In this document: in pieces, positions 42,470 to 51,871 of the stretch
Position numbering within the stretch: position 1 is the first letter of the stretch
Layout of the letters: each line of letters opens with the position of its first letter
NCBI RefSeq assembly: GCF_040370365.1
Contig: NZ_BAABWQ010000003.1
Coordinates: forward strand, 806,001 to 870,000
Direction of reading: 5' to 3'
DNA length: 64,000 nt
Source: Shimia sp040370365
GTDB lineage: Bacteria > Pseudomonadota > Alphaproteobacteria > Rhodobacterales > Rhodobacteraceae
The notes under the pieces: model-generated
What the model saw: only the letters and a program-made list of their open reading frames with translations
What the model was told of the DNA's origin: nothing
Databases searched by the model: none
Position numbers and translations under genes: made by a program

Positions 42470-43675
42470 ATGTTTTGGGACGCCCTGACGTTACAGCTTG
42501 GCTACAATGCCTCGTTGGTTACAGTTGGCGCCACGCTGCTGGGGATCTCGGCGGGCGTGACGGGGACTTTTCTGTATCTGCGCAAACGCGCGCTGGTGAG
42601 CGATGCCATCAGCCACGCGACACTGCCCGGAGTTGGCATTGCCTTCATCGTGATGGTTGCGCTTGGCGGGGATGGCCGGGCCCTGCCCGGCTTGCTCTTG
42701 GGCGCGGCGGTGTCTTCTTGGATCGGGTTGCTATGTGTGAGCTGGCTCACGCGGTTGACACGCCTGTCAGAAGACGCGGCGATTGGCGCTGTTTTATCTG
42801 TCTTTTTTGGCTTTGGCATAGTGCTCTTGACGATCATCCAAACCATGGGCGCAGGCCGCGCAGCGGGATTGGAGAGTTTTCTGCTGGGGGCAACGGCTGG
42901 CATGCTGTTCAATGACGCGTTGGTGATTGCTGCGGGTGGGACGCTAACCTTGCTGGCTGTATTGATCCTGCGCCGCCCAATGACCCTTCTCGCGTTTGAT
43001 CCCGAATACGCGGCCACGCGCGGAATTAACGTGGCCCGTATGGACCTCGCCATTATGGCCTTGGCGATGGCCGTCACCGTGATCGGCCTTAAGATTGTCG
43101 GCTTGATCCTGATTGTCGCCATGCTGATCATCCCCCCAGTCACAGCGCGGTTTTGGACCGATCGTACGGATCAAATGGCTTTGATTTCAGGACTTTGTGG
43201 GGGGCTTGCCGCATGGATTGGTGCGTCGATGTCTGCCGTTGCGCCCGCGATGCCGACAGGTCCGATCATTGTGCTCGTCAGCTTTGCGCTGTTCGCGCTG
43301 TCCCTGATGCTGGCGCCCAACCGAGGGGTTCTGGCCGCCTATTTGCGCCATCGTAGATTTCAACGCCGGGTGCATATGCGCCAAGGATTATTGGCTTTGG
43401 CACAAAGCCAGCCAATTTACGAAGCCTATACCATGCGCTTGTTAAAGCAGGCAAAATTAGCCTTGCCAGATGGTGTGCCAACCGACGCTGGACGGGCCCG
43501 AGCGGCCAAAGCTTTGCGCGATGAAAAACGGTGGGAACTGGTGCGAGCCGATCAAGCTTTTGAAAGTGCCGCCGCGCTCTATGACGGTCTGCGAGACATC
43601 GAAACAGTGCTGACCGCCGACCAAATTAACGAAATAGATCAACGCATTGGCGGCCCCAAAGAGGTAACGCCATGA
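42470..43675 (+). CDS. sitC: Metal ABC transporter permease with C-terminal winged-helix-like extension
   Basis: 401 residues. Residues about 1-285 are an ABC-3 family permease with about eight hydrophobic helices and the loop ALVSDAISHATLPGVGIAF near 40. Residues about 290-401 are hydrophilic and charged. They resemble the DtxR-like winged-helix tail of TroC/YtgC-type permeases (MRLLKQAKLALPDG, then TDAGRARAAKALRDEKRWELV). Whether this tail binds DNA or metal is unknown. Overlaps the second permease (ATGA). Confidence 0.87.
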   Translation: MFWDALTLQLGYNASLVTVGATLLGISAGVTGTFLYLRKRALVSDAISHATLPGVGIAFIVMVALGGDGRALPGLLLGAAVSSWIGLLCVSWLTRLTRLSEDAAIGAVLSVFFGFGIVLLTIIQTMGAGRAAGLESFLLGATAGMLFNDALVIAAGGTLTLLAVLILRRPMTLLAFDPEYAATRGINVARMDLAIMALAMAVTVIGLKIVGLILIVAMLIIPPVTARFWTDRTDQMALISGLCGGLAAWIGASMSAVAPAMPTGPIIVLVSFALFALSLMLAPNRGVLAAYLRHRRFQRRVHMRQGLLALAQSQPIYEAYTMRLLKQAKLALPDGVPTDAGRARAAKALRDEKRWELVRADQAFESAAALYDGLRDIETVLTADQINEIDQRIGGPKEVTP

Positions 43676-44598
43676 ACGGTGCAGAATTTGTCCCACTGTC
43701 CCTAACACCGATTCTAATCGGCGTGCTCGCCGCTATTGCCTGTGCCCTGCCCGGAAACTTCTTAGTGCTGCGCAAACAGGCCCTGATTGGGGATGCAATT
43801 TCACATGTGGTTTTGCCCGGCATTGTCGTGGCGTTTCTGATCACAGGTGCGGTTGCTGCGGCCCCCATGATGCTGGGCGCTGCCGGTGCGGCGCTGATTG
43901 CGGTGGCCATGATCGAAGCGATCCGGCGGCTGGGTAATATTGAGCCTGGGGCTGCGATGGGCCTGACCTTCACCACGTTGTTTGCAGCCGGTGTTTTGCT
44001 TTTAGAACAGAGTGATACCTCCTCTGTTCATTTGGATGTGGAACACGCGCTTTACGGCAACTTGGAGAGCCTGATTTGGCTGGATGCCATGGGTTGGCAA
44101 AGCTTGTTTGACCCCATAGCCTTGGCTGGATTGCCCCCGGAACTGGGGCGAGTGGCGGTGGCCCTGATGGGTGTCATTGGGTTCCTGTGGCTGTTCTGGC
44201 GACCGCTGATGATCTCCACGTTTGATGAGAGTTTCGCCCAAGCGATGGGGGTCGCCACCAATCGGCTCGGCGTGGCGCTGGTGATGGTGGCCGCGCTTGC
44301 GGCGGTTGCGGCTTTTGACGCCGTGGGCTCCATCATTGTGATTGCCATGTTCATCTGCCCCCCTGCCGCGGCTCGATTGATGACCAATCGATTGGAACAC
44401 CAAGTGGTCTGGAGCGTTGTTTTTGCAGCACTTTCCGCCCTTCTTGGATATGTCTTCGCAGGATACGGGCCGCTGTGGTTGGGGTTTGACCATGCCGTGA
44501 GTGCCGCGGGCATGATTGCCACAGTTTCCGGGGCCATACTTGCCATAGCTGCGGTTTGTGCCCCACACCGCCATCGCAGCGGCGCGCCTGCGACCTGA
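43672..44598 (+). CDS. sitD: Second metal ABC transporter permease
   Basis: A 308-residue ABC-3 permease with about eight membrane helices and the same loop motif (ALIGDAISHVVLPGIVVAF) as its partner, but no C-terminal extension. Two permease genes are the hallmark of SitABCD/MntABCD rather than ZnuABC systems. Starts in the stop of the first permease and ends the operon. Confidence 0.9.
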   Translation: MNGAEFVPLSLTPILIGVLAAIACALPGNFLVLRKQALIGDAISHVVLPGIVVAFLITGAVAAAPMMLGAAGAALIAVAMIEAIRRLGNIEPGAAMGLTFTTLFAAGVLLLEQSDTSSVHLDVEHALYGNLESLIWLDAMGWQSLFDPIALAGLPPELGRVAVALMGVIGFLWLFWRPLMISTFDESFAQAMGVATNRLGVALVMVAALAAVAAFDAVGSIIVIAMFICPPAAARLMTNRLEHQVVWSVVFAALSALLGYVFAGYGPLWLGFDHAVSAAGMIATVSGAILAIAAVCAPHRHRSGAPAT

Positions 44599-44824
44599 GC
44601 CCAACCTTGCAACAACATCGCCATGGTTAACCTTTGGCAGCGGGGCGGATTTGGCAGTTCTGTATGCGCGCTGTTTTACGTCGGTATCGCGTCGGTGCCA
44701 TTCTTGCCAACCACGCAAATTTCCGCAACGCCCGCTCTGAGCGCGATAGGCGCAACAGGTGGCACGTTGACATCCCCCCCAATCCCGCCAAAACCTGTCT
44801 CGCAGACCAACGAAAGGGATCGGC
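44599..44824. other. Intergenic region before the hydantoinase gene
   Basis: 226 bp with no clear gene, hairpin or operator. It probably holds the promoter for the hydantoinase gene; AAGGGAT lies just before its ATG. Confidence 0.35.
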
Positions 44825-47800
44825 ATGAGCGGCGCGTGGGAATTCTGGGTCGACCGAGGCGGGACATTCACTGACATCGTGGCCCGTCGGCCAGATGGCG
44901 GCGTGGTCACGCATAAATTGCTGTCCGAAAACCCGGAACGTTACAAGGATGCCGCCGTGCAAGGCATCCGCGATTTGATGGATGTGCAGGGGGCGTTCGA
45001 ACCGGCTTCCATCCGCGCGGTGAAGATGGGCACAACCGTGGCCACCAACGCGTTGCTAGAGCGCAAAGGTGAGCGGGTTGCGCTTGTTATCACCAAAGGC
45101 TTCCGTGACCTGTTGTTGATTGGCTACCAAACCCGCCCCAAGCTGTTTGACCTGGATATCAAACGGCCAGATCTGTTGTATGAAGATGTCATCGAAATGG
45201 ATGAACGTCTGGACGCCGAGGGCGGCGTGGTGCGCCCGCTGGATGAAGACGCCCTTATGGCCCAGATGCAGGCGACCTATGATGCCGGCATCCGCGCTAT
45301 CGCGATTGCAGGCCTGCATGGGTATTTGAACCCCATACATGAAGAGCGTGCCGCAGAGATGGCGCGCAATATCGGATTTACGCAGATTTCTGTGAGCGCG
45401 GAGGTCAGCCGTTTGGCCAAGCTGGTTGACCGCGGCGACACCACGGTGGTGGATGCCTACCTGTCGCCCATTCTGCGTCTCTATGTAGATCAGGTTGCAG
45501 GCGCAATTGACGTGGGCCGCGCCTGTGAGCGGTTGCTGTTTATGCAATCCAACGGCGGCTTGACCGATGCGCGCCTGTTTCATGGGCGTGACGCAATTTT
45601 GTCGGGCCCGGCGGGCGGTATTGTGGGCATGGTGAAAACCGGCGAGGCCGCAGGTTATGACCACCTGATCGGCTTTGACATGGGGGGCACATCAACCGAT
45701 GTGAGCCACTATGCGGGCGATTACGAGCGCAGTTTTGAAACCGAGGTGGCGGGTGTGCGGATGCGCGCGCCGATGATGGACATTCACACGGTTGCGGCGG
45801 GGGGCGGCTCGATCTGTACCTTCCGTGATGGGCGGTTTCAGGTTGGACCCGAAAGTGCGGGCGCAGATCCGGGACCGGCCTGTTACCGGCGCGGCGGGCC
45901 TTTGACGGTGACAGACTGCAACGTGATGTTGGGCAAGTTGAACCCGGATCATTTTCCACATGTGTTTGGGCTCAACGGTGATCTGCCGCTGGATGTGGAT
46001 GTGGTGCGGTCCAAATTCGCCGAAATGGCCGCACAGGTTGCCGCAGAGACCGGAGACCCCACACGCAGCCCCGAGGAAATGGCCGAAGGGTTTTTGCGGA
46101 TTGCGGTCGACAATATGGCCAATGCGATCAAGAAAATTTCGGTGCAGCGCGGCCATGATGTGACCGGCTATGCGCTGCAATGTTTCGGCGGTGCAGGTGG
46201 GCAACATGCCTGTTTGGTGGCGGATGCGCTGGGTATGACCAAAGTGTTCATTCATCCCCATGCCGGGGTGTTGAGTGCCTATGGCATGGGATTGGCCGAA
46301 ATCCGCGCCATGCGCGAAGTACAGCTTGATGCGCCGTTGGCAGATGTCGCTGCGGCGCAGACGGCTTTGGAAGCGATCACGGCGGACGCACGCGCCGAAG
46401 TTGTGGCGCAGGGCGTGCAGCAGGTGACAACCGAGGCACGGGCGCATTTGCGCTATGAGGGCAGCCACCAGCCGCTTGAGGTGCCGTTTGGCAGTGTCGA
46501 CAGCATGCAGGCGGCCTTTGAAGAGGTGCACAAACAGCGGTTTGGGTTCATTTCTCCCGAGCGTGGTCTGCTGTTTGATATGCTGAGTGCGGAGGCGATT
46601 GGCGAAACCGGCGAGGCGCCGGGGGGTGTGGCCGTGGGGAACAGCAATGTGCCCAAAGACCAGATCGCCGTGCACGTCGGTGGCGCCCGACGCGAGGTGC
46701 CACTGTATGACCGCGATATGTTGGATGCGGCGGCGGTGGTTTCCGGGCCTGCGGTGATTTCGGAGAAAACAGGCACCAATGTGGTTGAGCCGGGTTGGGC
46801 GGCACGGCTTGATGATTTGGGCAACCTGATCCTAGAGCGCGTTGAGGATATGGCGCGCGAACGGGCAGCCGGCACCTCGGTGGATCCGGTGTTGCTGGAG
46901 GTATTCAACAACCTGTTCATGTCTGTGGCGGATCAAATGGGCGCCACGTTGGCGAACACCTCTTGGTCTGTGAACATCAAAGAACGGCTGGATTTCAGCT
47001 GTGCGATTTTTGACACCAAAGGGGATTTGGTGGCCAACGCACCACATGTGCCGGTGCATTTGGGCTCGATGGCGGAGAGCATCCGCACGGTGATGCGGGA
47101 GAACGCGGGGGACATTCATGAAGGCGACGCCTTTATGCTGAACTCGCCGTACAATGGCGGCACCCATTTGCCGGATGTGACCGTGGTGACACCCGTGTTT
47201 CATGGTGGCGAGGTTGTGTTCTGGCTGGGCTCACGCGGGCATCATGCCGACATCGGCGGGCGCACGCCGGGATCGGGGCCACCGGACAGCACACACATCG
47301 ACCACGAAGGGGTGCTGATCGACAATGTGCGCTTGGTGTCACGTGGCGATTTGCAGGAGCGGGTGGCGCGGGACGTGCTCGCAAGTGGCCTGTATCCGGC
47401 GCGCAATCCGGATCAGAACATGGCCGATTTGAAGGCGCAGGTTGCCGCCAATGAAACCGGTCGGCGTGAGCTTCTGAAGGTTGTCGATCACTACGGTCTG
47501 GGTGTGGTGCAAGCCTATATGGGGCACGTGCAAGACAACGCTGAGGAAAGCGTGCGGCGGGTGATTGACCGGCTCAAGGATGGGTCGTTCAGTTATCCGA
47601 TGGACCATGGTGCGAAGATCGAGGTGCAGGTCACTGTGGATCATGCGGCACGCGAGGCGGTGATCGACTTCACAGGCACAAGCGCGCAGCATCCGGGCAA
47701 TTACAATGCCCCGATGTCGGTGTGCCGCGCGGTGGTTTTGTACGTGTTCCGCACCATGGTGGGGGCAGAGATACCGCTCAACGAGGGCTGTTTGAAACCT

Positions 47801-48403
47801 TTGCGGATTGTGGTGCCGGACGGCTCCATGCTCAACCCGGTCTATCCAGCTGCGGTGATCGCGGGCAACACCGAGGTCAGTCAGGCCACGTGTAACGCGC
47901 TTTACGGGGCGCTGGGTGTAATGGCCTGTTCACAGGCGACGATGAACAATTTTATCTGGGGCAACGAGACGTTTCAGAACTATGAAACCATTGCCGGTGG
48001 CACTGGGGCGGGGCCCGGGTTTGACGGCTGTGATGCGGTGCAAACCCACATGACCAACACCCGCAGCACCGATCCTGAAATTCTGGAGAAACGTTTCCCG
48101 GTGCGGTTGGAGGAATTTGGCGTGCGCAAAAATTCTGGTGGGGCTGGGCAGTGGTCTGGTGGCAACGGGTCGCTGCGGAAACTGCGTTTTCTTGCGCCGG
48201 TAACGGTCACAACGCTTTGCTCGCACCGCGAAGTTCCGCCGTTTGGTGTGGACGGCGGCGCCCCCGGATCGGTGGGAGAAAACTGGGCTGAGTTGCCTGA
48301 TGGCACACGCGTCGCTTTAAAAGGCTTTGATGAGATCGACCTGCCAGCGGGCGCGGTGTTTGCCATGGGCACACCCGGCGGCGGCGGCTGGGGCGCGCCA
48401 TAA
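44825..48403 (+). CDS. Fused hydantoinase A/B (5-oxoprolinase-type) protein
   Basis: A 1192-residue cytoplasmic ATP-dependent amidohydrolase. Residues about 1-680 are the HyuA/oxoprolinase part: FWVDRGGTFTDIVARRPDGG at the N-terminus, KMGTTVATNALLERKGERVALV near 62, GFDMGGTSTDVSHY near 283 and CFGGAGGQHACLVADALG near 455. Residues about 690-1192 are the HyuB part: SVNIKERLDFSCAIFD, LNSPYNGGTHLPDVTVVTPVF near 770 and a Gly-rich C-terminal tail. The fusion is as in 5-oxoprolinase, which opens 5-oxoproline to glutamate with ATP. Substrate could also be a hydantoin; no hydantoinase-specific partner gene is near. Confidence 0.9.
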   Translation: MSGAWEFWVDRGGTFTDIVARRPDGGVVTHKLLSENPERYKDAAVQGIRDLMDVQGAFEPASIRAVKMGTTVATNALLERKGERVALVITKGFRDLLLIGYQTRPKLFDLDIKRPDLLYEDVIEMDERLDAEGGVVRPLDEDALMAQMQATYDAGIRAIAIAGLHGYLNPIHEERAAEMARNIGFTQISVSAEVSRLAKLVDRGDTTVVDAYLSPILRLYVDQVAGAIDVGRACERLLFMQSNGGLTDARLFHGRDAILSGPAGGIVGMVKTGEAAGYDHLIGFDMGGTSTDVSHYAGDYERSFETEVAGVRMRAPMMDIHTVAAGGGSICTFRDGRFQVGPESAGADPGPACYRRGGPLTVTDCNVMLGKLNPDHFPHVFGLNGDLPLDVDVVRSKFAEMAAQVAAETGDPTRSPEEMAEGFLRIAVDNMANAIKKISVQRGHDVTGYALQCFGGAGGQHACLVADALGMTKVFIHPHAGVLSAYGMGLAEIRAMREVQLDAPLADVAAAQTALEAITADARAEVVAQGVQQVTTEARAHLRYEGSHQPLEVPFGSVDSMQAAFEEVHKQRFGFISPERGLLFDMLSAEAIGETGEAPGGVAVGNSNVPKDQIAVHVGGARREVPLYDRDMLDAAAVVSGPAVISEKTGTNVVEPGWAARLDDLGNLILERVEDMARERAAGTSVDPVLLEVFNNLFMSVADQMGATLANTSWSVNIKERLDFSCAIFDTKGDLVANAPHVPVHLGSMAESIRTVMRENAGDIHEGDAFMLNSPYNGGTHLPDVTVVTPVFHGGEVVFWLGSRGHHADIGGRTPGSGPPDSTHIDHEGVLIDNVRLVSRGDLQERVARDVLASGLYPARNPDQNMADLKAQVAANETGRRELLKVVDHYGLGVVQAYMGHVQDNAEESVRRVIDRLKDGSFSYPMDHGAKIEVQVTVDHAAREAVIDFTGTSAQHPGNYNAPMSVCRAVVLYVFRTMVGAEIPLNEGCLKPLRIVVPDGSMLNPVYPAAVIAGNTEVSQATCNALYGALGVMACSQATMNNFIWGNETFQNYETIAGGTGAGPGFDGCDAVQTHMTNTRSTDPEILEKRFPVRLEEFGVRKNSGGAGQWSGGNGSLRKLRFLAPVTVTTLCSHREVPPFGVDGGAPGSVGENWAELPDGTRVALKGFDEIDLPAGAVFAMGTPGGGGWGAP

Positions 48404-48413
48404 AGCACCTGTG

Positions 48414-48444
48414 CTGCGGCTCGGTCAGGTTGCCCGAGCCGCAG
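48414..48444. terminator. Bidirectional terminator between convergent genes
   Basis: CTGCGGCTCGG (48414-48424) and CCGAGCCGCAG (48434-48444) are perfect complements around a 9-base loop. A TTTT run follows at 48451-48454 on the plus side. It stands between the hydantoinase and aminotransferase stops and can serve both. Confidence 0.8.
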
Positions 48445-48452
48445 TGTCGGTT

Positions 48453-49805
48453 TTAAGCGGCAGAAAACCCTGCATCTAAGGCCGCAAGCAGAGTGTTGAT
48501 TTCAGCCTCAGAAATGGTCAGCGGCGGAGACATCAGAATGTTGTGTGCGCCCAGACGCACCATCGCGCCAGCCTGATAGGTGGCCTCGTGGATGGTCTTC
48601 ATCGTGGCCATATCCATGGGCGTTTTGGCAGATTTGTCCGACACCAATTCAATACCGGTCATCAAACCTTGCCCGCCACGCACATCGCCAATGATATCGT
48701 GTTTCTCTGCGAGTTTTTTCACACCATCAAACAGCTGTGTGCCACGCGCGGCTGCGTTGGTTTTTGTGTCCAAACGCAGCGTTTCAGCCAAGGTCGCCAC
48801 AACCGCAGCCGCCCCAACCGGATGGGCGGAATAGGTGTATCCGTGGAAAATGCCCGCCTCTCCGGAGGTGTCATTTTCAAACACATCAGCAACCTTGTCA
48901 TTCAGCAAGCAAGCTCCCACCGGAAAGTAGCCAGAGGTGATGCCCTTGGCGACCGTCATCATGTCAGGTTTGACGCCCCAATGCCGTGCGCCAGACCAAG
49001 AACCAGTGCGGCCAAAGCCGGTGATGACCTCGTCGGCGATCATAAGGATGCCGTGACGGTCACAGATATCGCGCATCAGGCCCATGAAAGACGCATCCGG
49101 CACAATCACGCCCCCTGCGCCCTGAATGGGCTCCATGATGAAGGCGGCGATGGTATTTGCCCCCTGAAATTCGATTTCGTCCTCAAAGGCCGCAGCGATG
49201 TTTTGCGCAAGCTGGACCGGATCCGTTTCGTTGAAAGGATTGCGGTAGGTGTAGGGGCTTGGCAAGTGAAAGCAGCCAGGCAGGAGCGGCTCATAAGCAA
49301 TGCGAAAGCGATTGTTGCCGTTGACCGATGCGCCGCCAAAATGGGTGCCGTGGTAGCCTTTCTTAAGACTCAGATATTTCGTGCGCGTCGGTTCGCCGCG
49401 CAGTCGGTGATATTGCCGGGAGAGGCGCAGCGCGGTTTCCACAGAGTCGCTGCCGCCCGAGGTAAAGAACACCCGAGTCATACCGTCCTCAGCGAAGAAC
49501 TCGCGCACAGCGTATGAGGCCTCGATTGCGGGCGGGTTTGACGTGCCTGCAAAGGCAGAATAATAGGGCAAATCGTAGAGTTGTTTGGCGATGGCGTCTT
49601 TGACCACGTTGTTGGAATAGCCAAGGTTCACACACCAGAGTCCCCCCACCGCATCGACCGTATTGTGGCCGTCGATATCGGTGATGGTCACACCTTCAGC
49701 CCCTTTGATGATCTTGGGTGCGGTGGTTTGCATATCACCCGGCGCGCCCATCGGATGCCATAAATGGCGGGCATTGTTTTCTTTCAGGAAGTTGTCGTCT
49801 TTCAT
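48453..49805 (-). CDS. Class III PLP-dependent aminotransferase
   Basis: 450 residues of the omega-aminotransferase type. Seen are LWHPMGAPGD near residue 15, the cofactor loop FFTSGGSDSVETALRL near 113, YHGTHFGGASV near 150, IMEPIQGAGGVIVPD near 225, IADEVITGFGRTGSW near 255 and the PLP lysine in MTVAKGITSGYFPVGA near 285. The sequence style fits enzymes moving amino groups from beta-alanine, taurine, putrescine or similar amines to pyruvate. The exact amine cannot be read. Apparently monocistronic and divergent from mutL. Confidence 0.9.
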   Translation of the reverse strand: MKDDNFLKENNARHLWHPMGAPGDMQTTAPKIIKGAEGVTITDIDGHNTVDAVGGLWCVNLGYSNNVVKDAIAKQLYDLPYYSAFAGTSNPPAIEASYAVREFFAEDGMTRVFFTSGGSDSVETALRLSRQYHRLRGEPTRTKYLSLKKGYHGTHFGGASVNGNNRFRIAYEPLLPGCFHLPSPYTYRNPFNETDPVQLAQNIAAAFEDEIEFQGANTIAAFIMEPIQGAGGVIVPDASFMGLMRDICDRHGILMIADEVITGFGRTGSWSGARHWGVKPDMMTVAKGITSGYFPVGACLLNDKVADVFENDTSGEAGIFHGYTYSAHPVGAAAVVATLAETLRLDTKTNAAARGTQLFDGVKKLAEKHDIIGDVRGGQGLMTGIELVSDKSAKTPMDMATMKTIHEATYQAGAMVRLGAHNILMSPPLTISEAEINTLLAALDAGFSAA

Positions 49806-49978
49806 CGGAATGCTCCCTTGTGCGCAGGGAGACTCCTACGCGTTAAAAATTTGATCAAATCATGCAACGACGGCGTTCGGCTGTCCAGAGCCAGAGCGAC
49901 AGAGCATTGTCAAAATACGACCCACCCGGCCGGAAAGCTGGTGGCAGAATCAAACGAGAACATGCTAGATTTGGCACT

Positions 49979-51871
49979 ATGCCTGTGGATAACCCCAACA
50001 TAAGCCAAGACGTGCCCGTCATTCGCCAACTTGACGATGCTGCGATCAACCGGATTGCGGCGGGTGAAGTTGTCGAGCGACCTGCCTCTGCCGTGAAAGA
50101 GCTGGTGGAAAACGCCATTGATGCAGGCAGCACGCGTATTGAGATCGCCTACGCCGATGGTGGCAAGACGCTTGTTCGGATCACGGATGATGGCTGTGGC
50201 ATCACTGAAGCGCAGCTGCCATTGGCGCTGTCACGCCATGCCACATCCAAAATCGACGGCAGTGACTTGCTTGATATCCACACCTTTGGGTTTCGCGGCG
50301 AGGCGTTGCCCTCGCTTGGCGCGGTTGGACGTTTGAGCATCACCAGTCGGGTTGGCCGCGCTCCAGCGGCCAAGATTTCGGTGGACGGCGGCGCGGTGAG
50401 CGCTGTGAAGCCCGCCGCGCTTTCGGGTGGCACGATTGTGGAGCTGCGCGATCTGTTTTACGCCACACCCGCGCGTTTGAAATTCATGCGCTCAGACCGC
50501 GCAGAGTCGCAGGCGATCACCGATGTGGTCAAGCGTCTGGCCATGGCGGAGCCGTTCATTGGTTTTACGCTGCGCGATGTGACCGGGGGCGGCGAAGGGC
50601 GCATCACTTTTCGCGCAGAAGCGGAAAGCGGCGATCTGTTTGATGCGTTACATGGCAGGCTGGCGCGCATTCTGGGTCGCGAGTTCGCCGAGAACGCATT
50701 GAAGATTGATGCCGAACGCGAGGGGTTGCGGCTGATTGGCTATGCGGCCTTGCCCACCTATTCCCGTGGCTCATCCGTGGCGCAATATCTGTTTGTGAAC
50801 GGACGTCCGGTGAAAGACAAATTGCTGGTCGGTGCGCTGCGCGGGGCGTATTTCGACTATCTCAGCCGGGATCGTCATCCGGCCGCCGCGCTTTTTATCG
50901 ATTGTGATCCTCATCTTGTGGATGTGAATGTGCACCCCGCCAAAAGCGAAGTGCGGTTCCGCGATCCGGGTATGGCGCGTGGCTTGATCGTTTCCAGCTT
51001 GCGCCATGCTCTGGCGGAGGCCGGACACCGGGCGTCCACAACGGTGGCCGGTGCAACCTTAGACGCATTCAAGCCGGAGCCTCTGGGCGCGCTTGGCGCC
51101 CCCCCCACTCACGACAACAACAGCCCGGCGCGGGTCTACCAAATGGACAGGCCCAGCTTGGGCGCGCGAACCGCAGCCTATCAGGCGCAGGCTCCCATGA
51201 CACCGGGATTTGCCGATCTTTCCGAGGCGTATTCGGCCCGTGTGGACACAGGTGAGACGGAAATGTCTCAAGGTGATGCGCCTGCTGAAGGCTTGCCGCT
51301 TGGGGCTGCGCGCGCGCAGGTACATGAGAACTACATTGTGGCGCAAACGCAGACAGGCATGGTGATTGTGGATCAGCATGCCGCGCATGAGCGGCTGGTC
51401 TATGAAAAACTCAAGCGCCAGATGGCGGAGAACGGTGTGGCGGCGCAGGCGCTTTTGATCCCAGAGATTGTGGAACTGTCAGAGGGCGACTGCGCGCGCA
51501 TTATGACGGTGGCGGAAGAGCTGTCGCAGTTGGGGCTGACGTTGGAGGCTTTTGGCGGCGGGGCGATCGCTGTGCGCGAAACGCCCGCTTTGCTTGGTGA
51601 GGTCAACGCGCGCGCGATGGTGCTCGACATTCTCGATGAGCTCGATGATCAGGGCGAAAGCATGCTGGTGCAGGCCAAGCTTGAGGCGATCCTGAGCCGG
51701 GTGGCGTGCCACGGCTCGATCCGCTCAGGCCGGCGCATGCGCGGCGAAGAAATGAACGCGCTGTTGCGCGAAATGGAAGCAACGCCACATTCGGGGCAGT
51801 GCAACCACGGGCGCCCGACCTATGTGGAATTGAAATTGGCCGATATCGAACGGCTGTTTGGACGGACATGA
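49979..51871 (+). CDS. mutL: DNA mismatch repair protein MutL
   Basis: 630 residues from the ATG at 49979; the upstream 39 in-frame codons look like leader. N-terminal GHKL ATPase motifs are ELVENAIDAG near residue 41, DDGCGI near 65 and TFGFRGEALPSLGAVG near 100, with VNVHPAKSEVRF near 325. A low-complexity linker of about 370-445 follows. The C-terminal dimerisation domain contains DQHAAHERLVYE, which fits the DQHA(x)2E(x)4E endonuclease motif. MutL is therefore probably the nicking enzyme, as expected without Dam/MutH. Stop overlaps rmuC (ATGA). Confidence 0.95.
   Translation: MPVDNPNISQDVPVIRQLDDAAINRIAAGEVVERPASAVKELVENAIDAGSTRIEIAYADGGKTLVRITDDGCGITEAQLPLALSRHATSKIDGSDLLDIHTFGFRGEALPSLGAVGRLSITSRVGRAPAAKISVDGGAVSAVKPAALSGGTIVELRDLFYATPARLKFMRSDRAESQAITDVVKRLAMAEPFIGFTLRDVTGGGEGRITFRAEAESGDLFDALHGRLARILGREFAENALKIDAEREGLRLIGYAALPTYSRGSSVAQYLFVNGRPVKDKLLVGALRGAYFDYLSRDRHPAAALFIDCDPHLVDVNVHPAKSEVRFRDPGMARGLIVSSLRHALAEAGHRASTTVAGATLDAFKPEPLGALGAPPTHDNNSPARVYQMDRPSLGARTAAYQAQAPMTPGFADLSEAYSARVDTGETEMSQGDAPAEGLPLGAARAQVHENYIVAQTQTGMVIVDQHAAHERLVYEKLKRQMAENGVAAQALLIPEIVELSEGDCARIMTVAEELSQLGLTLEAFGGGAIAVRETPALLGEVNARAMVLDILDELDDQGESMLVQAKLEAILSRVACHGSIRSGRRMRGEEMNALLREMEATPHSGQCNHGRPTYVELKLADIERLFGRT

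Noticed and set aside
44623..44874. 83-codon plus-strand frame upstream of the hydantoinase gene
   Set aside because: It overlaps the clear hydantoinase start in another frame and has no recognisable motif or ribosome-binding site.
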